Assembly: GCF_007988905.1 (NCBI RefSeq)
Contig: NZ_BJVA01000002.1
Span: 62,001-126,000 of the forward strand
DNA from: Gluconobacter kanchanaburiensis NBRC 103587
Lineage (GTDB): Bacteria; Pseudomonadota; Alphaproteobacteria; Acetobacterales; Acetobacteraceae
DNA length: 64,000 nucleotides
Direction of reading: 5' to 3'
The notes beneath the pieces are model-generated. The model was not told the origin of the DNA. It did not search any database and saw nothing but the letters and a program-made list of their open reading frames with translations. How positions within the stretch are numbered: the stretch's first letter is position 1; each line of letters begins with the position of its first letter. Shown here piece after piece: positions 55,001 through 62,966 of the stretch. The translations under genes and the position numbers were made by a program.

Positions 55001-55092
55001 GGCAGACCGGGCACCGTCATCAGACCGCCGATCATGAGTGCAACAAGCAGTCCCAGCAGGACCAGACGGTTGGACTGGAAAAGGCGCAGCAT
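52009..55092 (-). CDS. Heavy-metal efflux RND pump, CusA/CzcA family
   Basis: A 1,027-residue inner-membrane RND transporter. HME-RND marks: the TM4 motif [16 protein letters not shown] (about 390-405; DFGxxVDGA in CzcA), [38 protein letters not shown] near the C-terminus, and the N-terminal [48 protein letters not shown]. It exports metal cations such as Cu(I), Zn, Co or Cd through the tripartite complex. It is the last gene of the TolC-MFP-RND operon, 8 nt after the adaptor gene. The substrate cannot be decided from sequence; the variant DSS in the TM4 motif (instead of DGA) is worth noting. Confidence 0.93.
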   Translation of the reverse strand: [1027 protein letters not shown]

Positions 55093-55100
55093 GAATCCGT

Positions 55101-56276
55101 TCAGTCCGTATCCAGCCCGCTGAGGAGCGACATGGATTTCAGCGCGAAACTGCCCTCCGTTACCACCCTGTCACCAGCACGCAGAGGACCTTCCACAACG
55201 ATATCATCATCAGTGGCGAGTCTGACCTTCACTTCACGGGGCGCATACTGCCCCTCGGCCGTCTGGACATAGACGAGATCGTGCCCCTCGATGGTCTGGA
55301 GGGCCCCGACAGGCACGATCAGACCGTCAACGGCCTCGCTGGTTTCCAACGCAGCGTCCAGCATGATACCCGGCCTCAGAAAAGCCGAGGGCTTCTCCAC
55401 CACACAGACCACGCGTACCAGACCCGTCACCGGGTCCGCCACGCCATCAATGGTTGTGATGTTTGCGCGGAACGGCGCGATATGGGCATTGCCAGAAGGT
55501 CTGACGGTTACGACGGCGCCCGAAGCAATGCGCGATACTTCGTCGGGCCGAAGATCCGCGACGATCCAGACTCCCGAAAGGTCCACGACCGTCGCCACGG
55601 CCTGCCCCGGCGTTACATCTGACGCCACGGATGTCTGGATGGACTGCACCACGCCACGCACGGGCGAAATCAGCGTCGACGCCTCGTCCTGCACGATTTT
55701 TTCCGTCACGGAGGTGAATTCCTCCGTCAGGCGGTGCTCGATCAACCCGATATCCGCTTCCCGCGCCACAACCATGCTGCGCGCCTGCTGCACCGCCGCC
55801 TGACGACGCCTCACTTCTCCGGCGGACACTGTACTACCGACAAGGGCCTGCCCACGCCGGTACGCGAGTTCGGCCTCGCCGAGCGCCGCCTTCGCCGATA
55901 CCAGCGCCGCCTGGTTCTGCTCCATCTGAAGGTGTAGGACATGCAGTGAATGATCAGTGTAATCAATGAGTGACTGACCCGGCGCCACGGCCTGCCCGGG
56001 TGTGACATGCACCGCCGTGACCTTTCCGTCGCCACTCGTGCGGATGATGACCGTCCGCGACAGATCCGCACTGACCCGCGCCAGAGCCGGGATGGTGTCA
56101 TGCAGCGTACCCGAGCGAACCAGTGCGGTTCGCAGACGCTCGCCTTCGCGCGCCTCGCCCCCCAGCTTCAGAGGCTGCATCCAGTCCGGCCTCCCGGCGC
56201 TTCCTTCGCCGGCCCGGGCCATGCCGAACGTACAGACAGTAAGGCCGCACACCAGAAAACGCATCAGCCGGCTCAT
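55101..56276 (-). CDS. Heavy-metal efflux membrane-fusion adaptor (CusB/CzcB family)
   Basis: A 391-residue periplasmic adaptor linking the RND pump to the outer-membrane factor. Features: N-terminal signal/anchor (LMRFLVCGLTVCTFGMARAG), a lipoyl/barrel-sandwich hybrid around TSGDGKVTAVHVTPGQAVAPGQSL, a long alpha-hairpin (VLHLQMEQNQAALVSAKAALGEAELAYRRGQ), a beta-barrel domain (VSRIASGAVVTVRPSGNAH) and a C-terminal membrane-proximal domain (LVYVQTAEGQYAPREVKVRLATDDDIVVEGPLRAGDRVVTEG). It overlaps the end of the upstream gene by 4 nt (ATGA) and precedes the pump gene by 8 nt, so the three form one operon. No methionine-rich metal-binding segment is evident. Confidence 0.9.
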   Translation of the reverse strand: MSRLMRFLVCGLTVCTFGMARAGEGSAGRPDWMQPLKLGGEAREGERLRTALVRSGTLHDTIPALARVSADLSRTVIIRTSGDGKVTAVHVTPGQAVAPGQSLIDYTDHSLHVLHLQMEQNQAALVSAKAALGEAELAYRRGQALVGSTVSAGEVRRRQAAVQQARSMVVAREADIGLIEHRLTEEFTSVTEKIVQDEASTLISPVRGVVQSIQTSVASDVTPGQAVATVVDLSGVWIVADLRPDEVSRIASGAVVTVRPSGNAHIAPFRANITTIDGVADPVTGLVRVVCVVEKPSAFLRPGIMLDAALETSEAVDGLIVPVGALQTIEGHDLVYVQTAEGQYAPREVKVRLATDDDIVVEGPLRAGDRVVTEGSFALKSMSLLSGLDTD

Positions 56277-57553
56277 GGAATGGTCCCCGTGGCGATCCCC
56301 ATCCGGATGACTGCCGCATGCCAGGCAATCTCCGAACGGTTGAGATCCAGAAGTGCACGATACGCATCCACCCGCGCACGGAGCGCCTCGATCAGTGGCG
56401 TTTCTCCGACCCGCCAGGAGCGCTCCATCCCGTCGGCCCGGCGCAACATGGAACTGGCCTCAACCCTTGAATTGGACAGGGTCGCGGTTGCAGCCACCAG
56501 ATGCGCCCGGACCTGGGCCATCTCGTTACGCACGGCGCGGCGCGCTTCGACTTCCTGCCGTGTGGCCGCAGCCATAGCGTCGCGGGCCGCGGTTTCACGC
56601 GGCGTATTCGTTACGGCACTCGGCAGGGGCACCCGGAGGTTCACTCCTACCTGCGTATCCCATGGGCTCTGATACTGCCCCTGATCGATAGCGGCGACGC
56701 CGATTTCAGGGTTGGGCATGAAGCTGCGGCGCACCAGTTTCATCTGGTCCTGCGCCGCAATCACCGCCTGATGCGCCGCGCGCACCCGCGGGTCGATATC
56801 CTCGACCCAGCGTGAGTCACCGGCGCGTGTCCGGGACAGCCACTGCTCGTCCGCCTGCGTGATATCCGGCACCCCCGGCAGGCCTGTCAGGGTTCGCAAC
56901 TGGCTCGACGTGGTTTCAGTTTCCTCGAGCGCCATATCCGCTTCGCTCCGCGCCTGGGCAAGCTGGGCCTCAACGGCCTGCCGGTCCGAAACCGCGATTT
57001 CTCCGGCATGTTCGGCCCTCTGCACATCGCTCTCGATCCGCCGCAGGGCCGCCACCGTGGCCAGAGCGGCCGTCCGGCGGCGCATTGCCATGATCACGGC
57101 TCCCGTCGCGTCCACGACCCGCACCGCAATCGACATCCGCTCCACATCAAGGCGGACCAGCGCCGTTTTCGCCTGGGATTTCGCAACGTTTTCCGTGGCC
57201 GTTCCCTGCCCCGGCAGCCACAGCGGCACAGAAACGCCTCCCTGCCAGGTGATATATCCATGATTGGAGCCGCTGATGCGATCATCATAATAATCGCCTG
57301 TCAGGGTGGGGCCGCCGGCAAACCAGGACTGTGCTGCTTTCGCCCGCGCATCCGCGGAGTCCTGATTGATCTCAAGCTCGGCCCTGACCGGATCTGCCTT
57401 CCAGGCGGCCGCAATCGCATCATGGATAGACAGTGGCGCTCCCAGCCCCTCTGATGCACAGGCAGGCAACACACCACAGACCAGCGTCAGAAGCCAGAAG
57501 ACTCCCGCATGGCTGCGCCACGCCTGCGCGACAGGAAGGGAAGGAAATGCCAT
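56273..57553 (-). CDS. Outer-membrane factor of heavy-metal efflux system (CusC/CzcC-like)
   Basis: A 426-residue outer-membrane efflux protein with a Sec-type signal (SHAGVFWLLTLVCGVLPACASEG) and two OEP repeats with helical hairpins (AELEINQDSADARAKAAQSWFAGGPTLTGDYYDD; SWRVGETPLIEALRARVDAYRALLDLNRSEIAWHAAVIRM). Unlike the lipoprotein OMF at the left end, this copy lacks the CxxxP-type lipobox context, although PACAS near the cleavage site could be a weak lipobox. It is the first gene of the operon and overlaps the adaptor by 4 nt. Transport substrate as for the pump. Confidence 0.87.
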   Translation of the reverse strand: MAFPSLPVAQAWRSHAGVFWLLTLVCGVLPACASEGLGAPLSIHDAIAAAWKADPVRAELEINQDSADARAKAAQSWFAGGPTLTGDYYDDRISGSNHGYITWQGGVSVPLWLPGQGTATENVAKSQAKTALVRLDVERMSIAVRVVDATGAVIMAMRRRTAALATVAALRRIESDVQRAEHAGEIAVSDRQAVEAQLAQARSEADMALEETETTSSQLRTLTGLPGVPDITQADEQWLSRTRAGDSRWVEDIDPRVRAAHQAVIAAQDQMKLVRRSFMPNPEIGVAAIDQGQYQSPWDTQVGVNLRVPLPSAVTNTPRETAARDAMAAATRQEVEARRAVRNEMAQVRAHLVAATATLSNSRVEASSMLRRADGMERSWRVGETPLIEALRARVDAYRALLDLNRSEIAWHAAVIRMGIATGTIP

Positions 57554-57697
57554 TCCCGTCTATTCCCCTTCCCCGCCGGACGTGTCAACGCAGACCCATC
57601 CGCCCGGCCGTGTCGATTGCCGGTTTCCCCAAACGGTCTTATGACACAGGAAATAAGATCCATTCTCAACTGATCCCATTTCCCGGAGTGCTGTTTC

Positions 57698-58381
57698 ATG
57701 CTCATCCATGTGCCCGGCGTTCTTTCGCCTGAAGAAGTCCGGTATGTCCGCGAGCGGCTGGAGGCCGCCGAATGGACCGATGGCCGCATTACTGCGGGCG
57801 AGCAGTCCGCAAAAGCCAAGCTGAACCTCCAGATCCCACAGGACTCCTCCGAATGCCGTGAACTTGGGGAAATCGTCCTGCGCGCGCTTGGCCGGAATCC
57901 GACCTTTAACAGTGCTGCTCTCCCCCTGCGGGTCTACCCGCCGCTGTTCAACCGCTATGACACCGGCATGCATTTCGACGCCCATGTAGACAATGCCATC
58001 CGGCCGATCCCCGGCGCGGGCATGCGCATCCGTACCGACGTTTCGTCCACGCTCTTCCTGACCGGACCGGACGACTATGAAGGCGGAGAGCTCGTCATTC
58101 AGGACACATACGGCACCCAGAGTGTCAAACTTCCCGCTGGAGATATGGTCCTCTATCCCTCGACCAGCCTGCACAGCGTCAACCCCATCACAAGCGGCAG
58201 TCGCTGGGCGTCGTTCTTCTGGTCGCAGTCCATGGTGCGCGATGATACGAAGCGCAGACTGCTCTATGAATTCGACTGCTCCATTATCGAAACACGCAAA
58301 GCGCTGCCCGACAGTCACCCCGCTGTTCTTGGGTTGACCTCGACCTATCATAATCTTCTGCGACAATGGGCCGAACTCTGA
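57698..58381 (+). CDS. piuC: PiuC-like Fe(II)/2-oxoglutarate hydroxylase (PKHD-type)
   Basis: A 227-residue enzyme of the PKHD-type hydroxylase family (YbiX/PiuC). The iron ligands are visible as FDAHVDNAI (HxD) and LHSVNPI (distal His), with the 2-oxoglutarate-binding Arg in [11 protein letters not shown]. The length and the [17 protein letters not shown] opening fit PiuC. Family members often accompany TonB siderophore receptors and modify or aid use of iron chelates. Here it lies between a metal-efflux operon and a GGDEF-EAL gene, with TonB receptors a few kb away, so the physical link to iron uptake is only suggestive. An SD (CGGAG) precedes the ATG. Confidence 0.9.
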   Translation: MLIHVPGVLSPEEVRYVRERLEAAEWTDGRITAGEQSAKAKLNLQIPQDSSECRELGEIVLRALGRNPTFNSAALPLRVYPPLFNRYDTGMHFDAHVDNAIRPIPGAGMRIRTDVSSTLFLTGPDDYEGGELVIQDTYGTQSVKLPAGDMVLYPSTSLHSVNPITSGSRWASFFWSQSMVRDDTKRRLLYEFDCSIIETRKALPDSHPAVLGLTSTYHNLLRQWAEL

Positions 58382-58570
58382 CCCCGACGACCAACCCTCG
58401 AACCTTTACTCTGTGACTCCAAATAAAAACTAACACAATAACCTGAAGAAAAAGATATACCAGACAAGTCCCGAAAATTTCTTTCGAAATGACCATCATA
58501 GCCTTTTAACGAACGCTTAATTATTATAGGATAATACTCAGGCCTCCTATCGAGAGAGTCAACCTGAGTG

Positions 58571-60328
58571 ATGGAAAAACATGAGGATGCAGGTAGAAAT
58601 ACCCTAAGCTATGGGAATCACTGGCCCCAGAGCTCACGCGATGACTTCGTGCTACATGCTCTGGACTGCTCCGCCATCGTCGCCGTCACCGATACGAAAG
58701 GACGAATTCTTTCCGTCAACAGCCGGTTCGAGGAAATCAGCGGTTACAGCCGCCACGAGCTCATCGGCAATGATCATCGCATGCTGCGCTCCGGTCAGCA
58801 TGACAGAAAATTTTTCCGGAACATGTACCGGACAATTGCCTCAGGTCATGTCTGGCACGGCGAGATCTGCAACCGCCGACGGGACGGGTCTTTCTACTGG
58901 GTCGATACGACCATCGTTCCGCATGTCTCCGAAAACGGCAAGGTTACAAGCTATGTCGCGATCCGTTTCGACATCAGCTCGCGCAAACAGGCCGAACATC
59001 ATCTGAAATCCAGCCGCCAGAAGCTTCAGAAAGCCGTCAATACCGACTTCCTAACGAAAATTTCCAACCGGCTTCATTTCTCCCACACCCTGCGCCGTGT
59101 TCTCCGGACGAGCACAGCCAGTCATATCTGTCTGGCACTGCTGGATGTGGATACCTTCAAGACGATCAACGATACATCCGGCCATGACTCCGGTGACCGT
59201 CTGCTACGGAAGGTCGCGGAAAAGCTCCAGTCGTTCCAGAGCGAGCACTGCTTCATCGCCCGCATCGGGGGGGATGAATTCGCCATTCTCATGACGGGCA
59301 GCATGCCCTCAGCATTCGAAGCGATTCTCGAGGATATTCTGGCCCGGATGCGTTTCAGCTTTCGCAGCCGCACCATCAACCATGCCTGTACGGTCAGCAT
59401 CGGCCATGTCTGCGTTCCACTGGCAGATGCCCGGGAGAAATCTCTTCTAAAATGTGCGGACCTGGCTCTTTACGCCGCTAAGACCAGCGGGAAAAACCGT
59501 ATCCGCGGCTATCATCCCGTCATGGAAGAAAAACAGGATCTTGCGGCCCGTCTCCGCCGACGTGTCCAGACCGGGCTCCGCAACCAGAGCATTTCGGTTT
59601 TCTACCAACCAATCTTTTCCTTGAACATGCCAGGACGCATTTCCTTCGAAGCGCTCCTCCACTGGGACCACCCGCAACACAAAGTCCTTTCCCCCCAGTA
59701 TTTCCCGGAAATCTTTGGAGACCCCCGTCTGGCCTTGGCCCTCAATACGTTCGTGACACATCAGGTCATGAAGGACATGCGCCGCCTGCATGAACAGAAC
59801 ATCAGTTTCGAACGGATCGCCATCAACGTGATGTCCTCCGACCACGAGGGCACGGAAGTCTTCCGCAAAATCGCCTCATGCGCCGAAGAAATGGGCGTTC
59901 CTCTTGATGCCCTGGCTCTGGAAGTGACGGAGAATATTTTCGCCCGTCCCCATCACAAACAGATCGAGGACGAACTCGACACCCTTCACCGCAAGGGCGT
60001 ACAGATTTCTCTTGACGATTTCGGGACGGGATTTGCGTCCCTGACCCATCTCAAGACAATCACGTTCGACTATGTGAAAATCAACAGGGCTTTCGTAGCA
60101 GGGCTCGAACGCCATGGAACCGATGCCGCGATTATCCGGGGTGTGATCGATATCGTCCATAGCCTGGGTCGAAAGGTCGTGGCTGAAGGCATCGACAATG
60201 CAACGCAGGTTCGCGCCCTGTTGGAGATGGAATGCGATTTCGTACAGGGAGATTTTCTGTGCGAGGCGGTACCGGTCATCGATATTCCGGCCGCTCTGGA
60301 AAAGATCCGCTGCAAGGCACTCCTGTAA
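58571..60328 (+). CDS. PAS-GGDEF-EAL c-di-GMP signalling protein
   Basis: A 585-residue cytosolic-type protein. PAS domain about residues 30-125 (HALDCSAIVAVTDTKGRILSVNSRFEEISGYSRHELIGNDHRML, FYWVDTTIVPHVSENG). GGDEF domain about 150-310 with an intact RIGGDEFAIL active site (about 232). EAL domain about 330-575 with SFEALLHWDHP (about 360), NVMSSD, EVTEN, SLDDFGTG, AEGI and QGDF. In the EAL domain the KID motif reads KIN (DYVKINRAF), and QGY reads QGD, so phosphodiesterase activity may be reduced. GGDEF looks active. No RxxD inhibitory site is evident upstream of GGDEF. ATG 58571 has GAGAGA upstream; GTG 58568 is in frame. The 190-bp A/T-rich gap before it likely holds its promoter. Confidence 0.9.
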   Translation: MEKHEDAGRNTLSYGNHWPQSSRDDFVLHALDCSAIVAVTDTKGRILSVNSRFEEISGYSRHELIGNDHRMLRSGQHDRKFFRNMYRTIASGHVWHGEICNRRRDGSFYWVDTTIVPHVSENGKVTSYVAIRFDISSRKQAEHHLKSSRQKLQKAVNTDFLTKISNRLHFSHTLRRVLRTSTASHICLALLDVDTFKTINDTSGHDSGDRLLRKVAEKLQSFQSEHCFIARIGGDEFAILMTGSMPSAFEAILEDILARMRFSFRSRTINHACTVSIGHVCVPLADAREKSLLKCADLALYAAKTSGKNRIRGYHPVMEEKQDLAARLRRRVQTGLRNQSISVFYQPIFSLNMPGRISFEALLHWDHPQHKVLSPQYFPEIFGDPRLALALNTFVTHQVMKDMRRLHEQNISFERIAINVMSSDHEGTEVFRKIASCAEEMGVPLDALALEVTENIFARPHHKQIEDELDTLHRKGVQISLDDFGTGFASLTHLKTITFDYVKINRAFVAGLERHGTDAAIIRGVIDIVHSLGRKVVAEGIDNATQVRALLEMECDFVQGDFLCEAVPVIDIPAALEKIRCKALL

Positions 60329-60351
60329 AAAGCCCCACAGCAGGATCACCC

Positions 60352-60373
60352 TGACGGATCGCTGGATCCGTCA
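60352..60373. terminator. Terminator hairpin between GGDEF-EAL gene and TonB receptor
   Basis: A 9-bp perfect stem TGACGGATC (60352-60360) / GATCCGTCA (60365-60373) with a 4-nt loop between two convergent genes; a natural place for a shared terminator. Confidence 0.7.
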
Positions 60374-60383
60374 AGGGAAGGTC

Positions 60384-62756
60384 TCAGAAACGCTGATCAA
60401 TACCGGTTAGAATCGTGCGGCGCAGACCATATTGTGGCGCGCCCACACCGATGCCACTGCCATCACGCAGCAGATATGTACGATCGAACAGGTTCGTCAC
60501 GTCCAGACGCAGTTGGGTGCGCTTGAGGAAGGGCACATGGAACAGATTGTTGAACGACTGGACGAGTGAGAGGTTGAACGTCGCATACTGCGGGACGGAA
60601 GCCCCGTTCGGCGTTGCGCCATCGGCACGCAGGCCACTGCCGTAAACCATTGTGGCGGAGAGACGCAGCGGATGGCCCGTGCGGTGGAAGAACGAATAGC
60701 TTCCGCCTGCCGAAGCAGTCCAGCGCTGGTCATGATCCAGATGGATCCAGTGCTTGCTGGTATAGGCCAGATCATCCGGATCAAAGTTCCACTGGGCAGT
60801 GGTGATGTCCTTACCGATAGCCCGCGACCACGAGAAATTGCCGTACACACTGAACGCGCCCCGGGTGTAGTCGGTAGCAAATTCGTATCCGTTGACCTGA
60901 CCGCGCCTGTAGTTAAACGCCGAGAGAATGACCGGAGAGCCGAACTGCCCTTCATCGATCATGTTCTTGGCCAGTTTCACATAGGCATCGAACGACGCAT
61001 GCCAGCCGGGCAAAATCGTCTGGGAGAAGCCCGCGTCGAAGTAATGGTCACGCTCTGCCTTCACGTTGCTGTTTAGGAACGTGCCCGGGGCGGCGGATGT
61101 ATTGACGAACTTGTTGAGCGACGTGCCACCAACCAGTTCAAACGGCGGCGGCGTGAAGTAACGCGAATACCCCGCATGGAACGTACCACCGCGCCAGGGC
61201 TTGTAGACGATGTTCAGACGCGGGCTGACCTGCTTGGCGTGCGTGTATTCATCCACACCATCAAAGCGCAGACCGTAATTGACTGTCAGGTTCTTCACAG
61301 GACGCCACTCATCCTGCGCGTATAGTCCGTACATCCAGCCCGTGCGGCCCGTTCCGTCATGGATGGTCAGCGGATTGTCGGAATAAACCGCATCACCGTC
61401 CGCATCCTCGCCACTCTGGGGGTAAACGGTCGAATCCGACTTGGACACGTTCCGCTCCACATAGATCTGATAGCCGAAGCGAACCGTATGGTCCTTCGCG
61501 GCCTGCCAGGTCGCGTCCGTCTGTGTTCCGGTTGAGAAGACCGAACGCGCCGCACGCTGGGCAATACCGTTATAGATCAGATCGCCCAGCGGGTCGGGCG
61601 AATAGCGCAGGGAGCTGTAACGCATGACGGCGGAGGTCTGGAAACTCAGCTTTCCCATGTCTTTCTGCAGGGACAGAATGCCGAAATCCGTGATTTCCTT
61701 CTGATGCTCGGTTAGGCTGGAGCTGTCACCGTTGCCATAGAGTTTCTGGGACAGATCACTACTGGCAAAGGACGGGCTGGCGAACTGACGCTGCTGTCCC
61801 GGATTATTGGGAAGCTGGTACTCCGCATTGGAAACGCCGGCCGTAAAGCTGATCCGGGTGTTTTCATCGACCGTGTAACGACCATGCCCCAGAAAATGAT
61901 ACTGATTGGTCAGGTCATGCAGGGCGTTGAAGCTCGACGTTGTATTTTCGATCCCGACACGGTTGTGAACGAAATCACCAGTGGCGAACCAATCCCACTT
62001 TCCGTGATGTCCCCCGAACTGAGCGGACGGGAAGAAATAATCTCGTGCCCCGCCGTAGATCGAGACGTCGCCACCGGCATCGGAATAACCGTTCTTCGTT
62101 GTAATATCGATCACACCAGCCTGAAGGAAACCATACTCGCTCGGAAGGGCACCCGTCGTCAGCGACATGGAATGGGCGAAACGCGTCATGAGCGTCTGTC
62201 CGAAAACGCTCATACCTTCTGGAAGCGCCACACCGTCGAGGCGGAACTGAACTTCGTTATGGTCGCCACGGATATGGATCTGGCCATAGCTGTCCTGGGC
62301 AACACCGGGTGCCTGAAGCAGCAGACTGTTCATACCCGCGTTGTCGCCGCCCGGATTGGTCTCGATAGCCTGCCGCGAGAAGTTGTATGTCGTGGCACCA
62401 GTGGAGGGCTGGAGCGCGGCGCGCGCGCGTTCGAGATGGGCGTTGACACTGACATTGTCCTCACCGAGACGGCTGACTTCGGTGGTCGTCGTTCCATGTT
62501 CGTTATCGGAATGACCAAATCCGGCGCGTCCGACGGTGCCGGCGCTGTCTTCGACCGGCCCTGAAACTGGCGTCGAAACTGGTGCCGAAACCAACCTGGC
62601 GACCGCAGTGCGAACAGCGGGCTTGGCTGCCGTCGTTTTTGTCGGGGATGCGGACGTGGTCATCTCCGTCATGGTCTGGGCAAACGCCGGACCGGCCAGG
62701 GCTGTAGTGCACCCCAGAAGCAAAACAAAGGAACGCGCGGACACGAAGGATGGCAT
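60384..62756 (-). CDS. TonB-dependent receptor
   Basis: A 790-residue receptor. Signal peptide MPSFVSARSFVLLLGCTTALAGPAFA, a Thr/Ala/Pro-rich linker, then a plug (TYNFSRQAIETNPGGDNAGMNSLLLQAPGVAQDSYGQIHIRGDHNEVQFRLDGVALPEGMSVFG) and barrel ending in Phe (LTGIDQRF). The plug type with NEVQFRLDGV..PEG resembles receptors common in acetic acid bacteria; the ligand is unknown. Start 62756 is chosen for the GGGGG stretch 4-8 nt upstream and because the signal peptide starts there; the frame is open to 62813. It diverges from the receptor starting at 62967 and shares the palindrome at 62838-62852. Confidence 0.9.
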   Translation of the reverse strand: MPSFVSARSFVLLLGCTTALAGPAFAQTMTEMTTSASPTKTTAAKPAVRTAVARLVSAPVSTPVSGPVEDSAGTVGRAGFGHSDNEHGTTTTEVSRLGEDNVSVNAHLERARAALQPSTGATTYNFSRQAIETNPGGDNAGMNSLLLQAPGVAQDSYGQIHIRGDHNEVQFRLDGVALPEGMSVFGQTLMTRFAHSMSLTTGALPSEYGFLQAGVIDITTKNGYSDAGGDVSIYGGARDYFFPSAQFGGHHGKWDWFATGDFVHNRVGIENTTSSFNALHDLTNQYHFLGHGRYTVDENTRISFTAGVSNAEYQLPNNPGQQRQFASPSFASSDLSQKLYGNGDSSSLTEHQKEITDFGILSLQKDMGKLSFQTSAVMRYSSLRYSPDPLGDLIYNGIAQRAARSVFSTGTQTDATWQAAKDHTVRFGYQIYVERNVSKSDSTVYPQSGEDADGDAVYSDNPLTIHDGTGRTGWMYGLYAQDEWRPVKNLTVNYGLRFDGVDEYTHAKQVSPRLNIVYKPWRGGTFHAGYSRYFTPPPFELVGGTSLNKFVNTSAAPGTFLNSNVKAERDHYFDAGFSQTILPGWHASFDAYVKLAKNMIDEGQFGSPVILSAFNYRRGQVNGYEFATDYTRGAFSVYGNFSWSRAIGKDITTAQWNFDPDDLAYTSKHWIHLDHDQRWTASAGGSYSFFHRTGHPLRLSATMVYGSGLRADGATPNGASVPQYATFNLSLVQSFNNLFHVPFLKRTQLRLDVTNLFDRTYLLRDGSGIGVGAPQYGLRRTILTGIDQRF

Positions 62757-62837
62757 GAAACCCCCGGTTAAGGATGAAATCTGGCGATGAAAAGAGATCG
62801 GACGGAGTGGCATCCGGATCGGGTCGATCTTTTAGGA

Positions 62838-62852
62838 TGTTATATCATAACA
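62838..62852. promoter_or_regulatory. 15-bp palindrome between divergent TonB receptor genes
   Basis: TGTTATATCATAACA: arms TGTTAT and ATAACA with 3-nt centre, a perfect inverted repeat. It lies about 80 bp before the minus-strand receptor and 115 bp before the plus-strand one, so it may be an operator controlling either or both. It does not closely match the 19-bp Fur-box consensus. The regulator is unknown. Confidence 0.55.
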
Positions 62853-62966
62853 ATTCAAGGGGTTTTACGCCTTAGGGCAGCTCTATTATAAGCACGCCTG
62901 TCCCAATCGGTTTGCGGTGTGTCTTTCCGGCACGATTCCGCTTTTTGTTTCTTTCTGGAATCTCCT

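Noticed and set aside
62838-62852. A Fur box between the TonB receptors
   Set aside because: The palindrome does not match the GATAATGATTATC-type repeats of Fur beyond A/T content; left as an unassigned operator.
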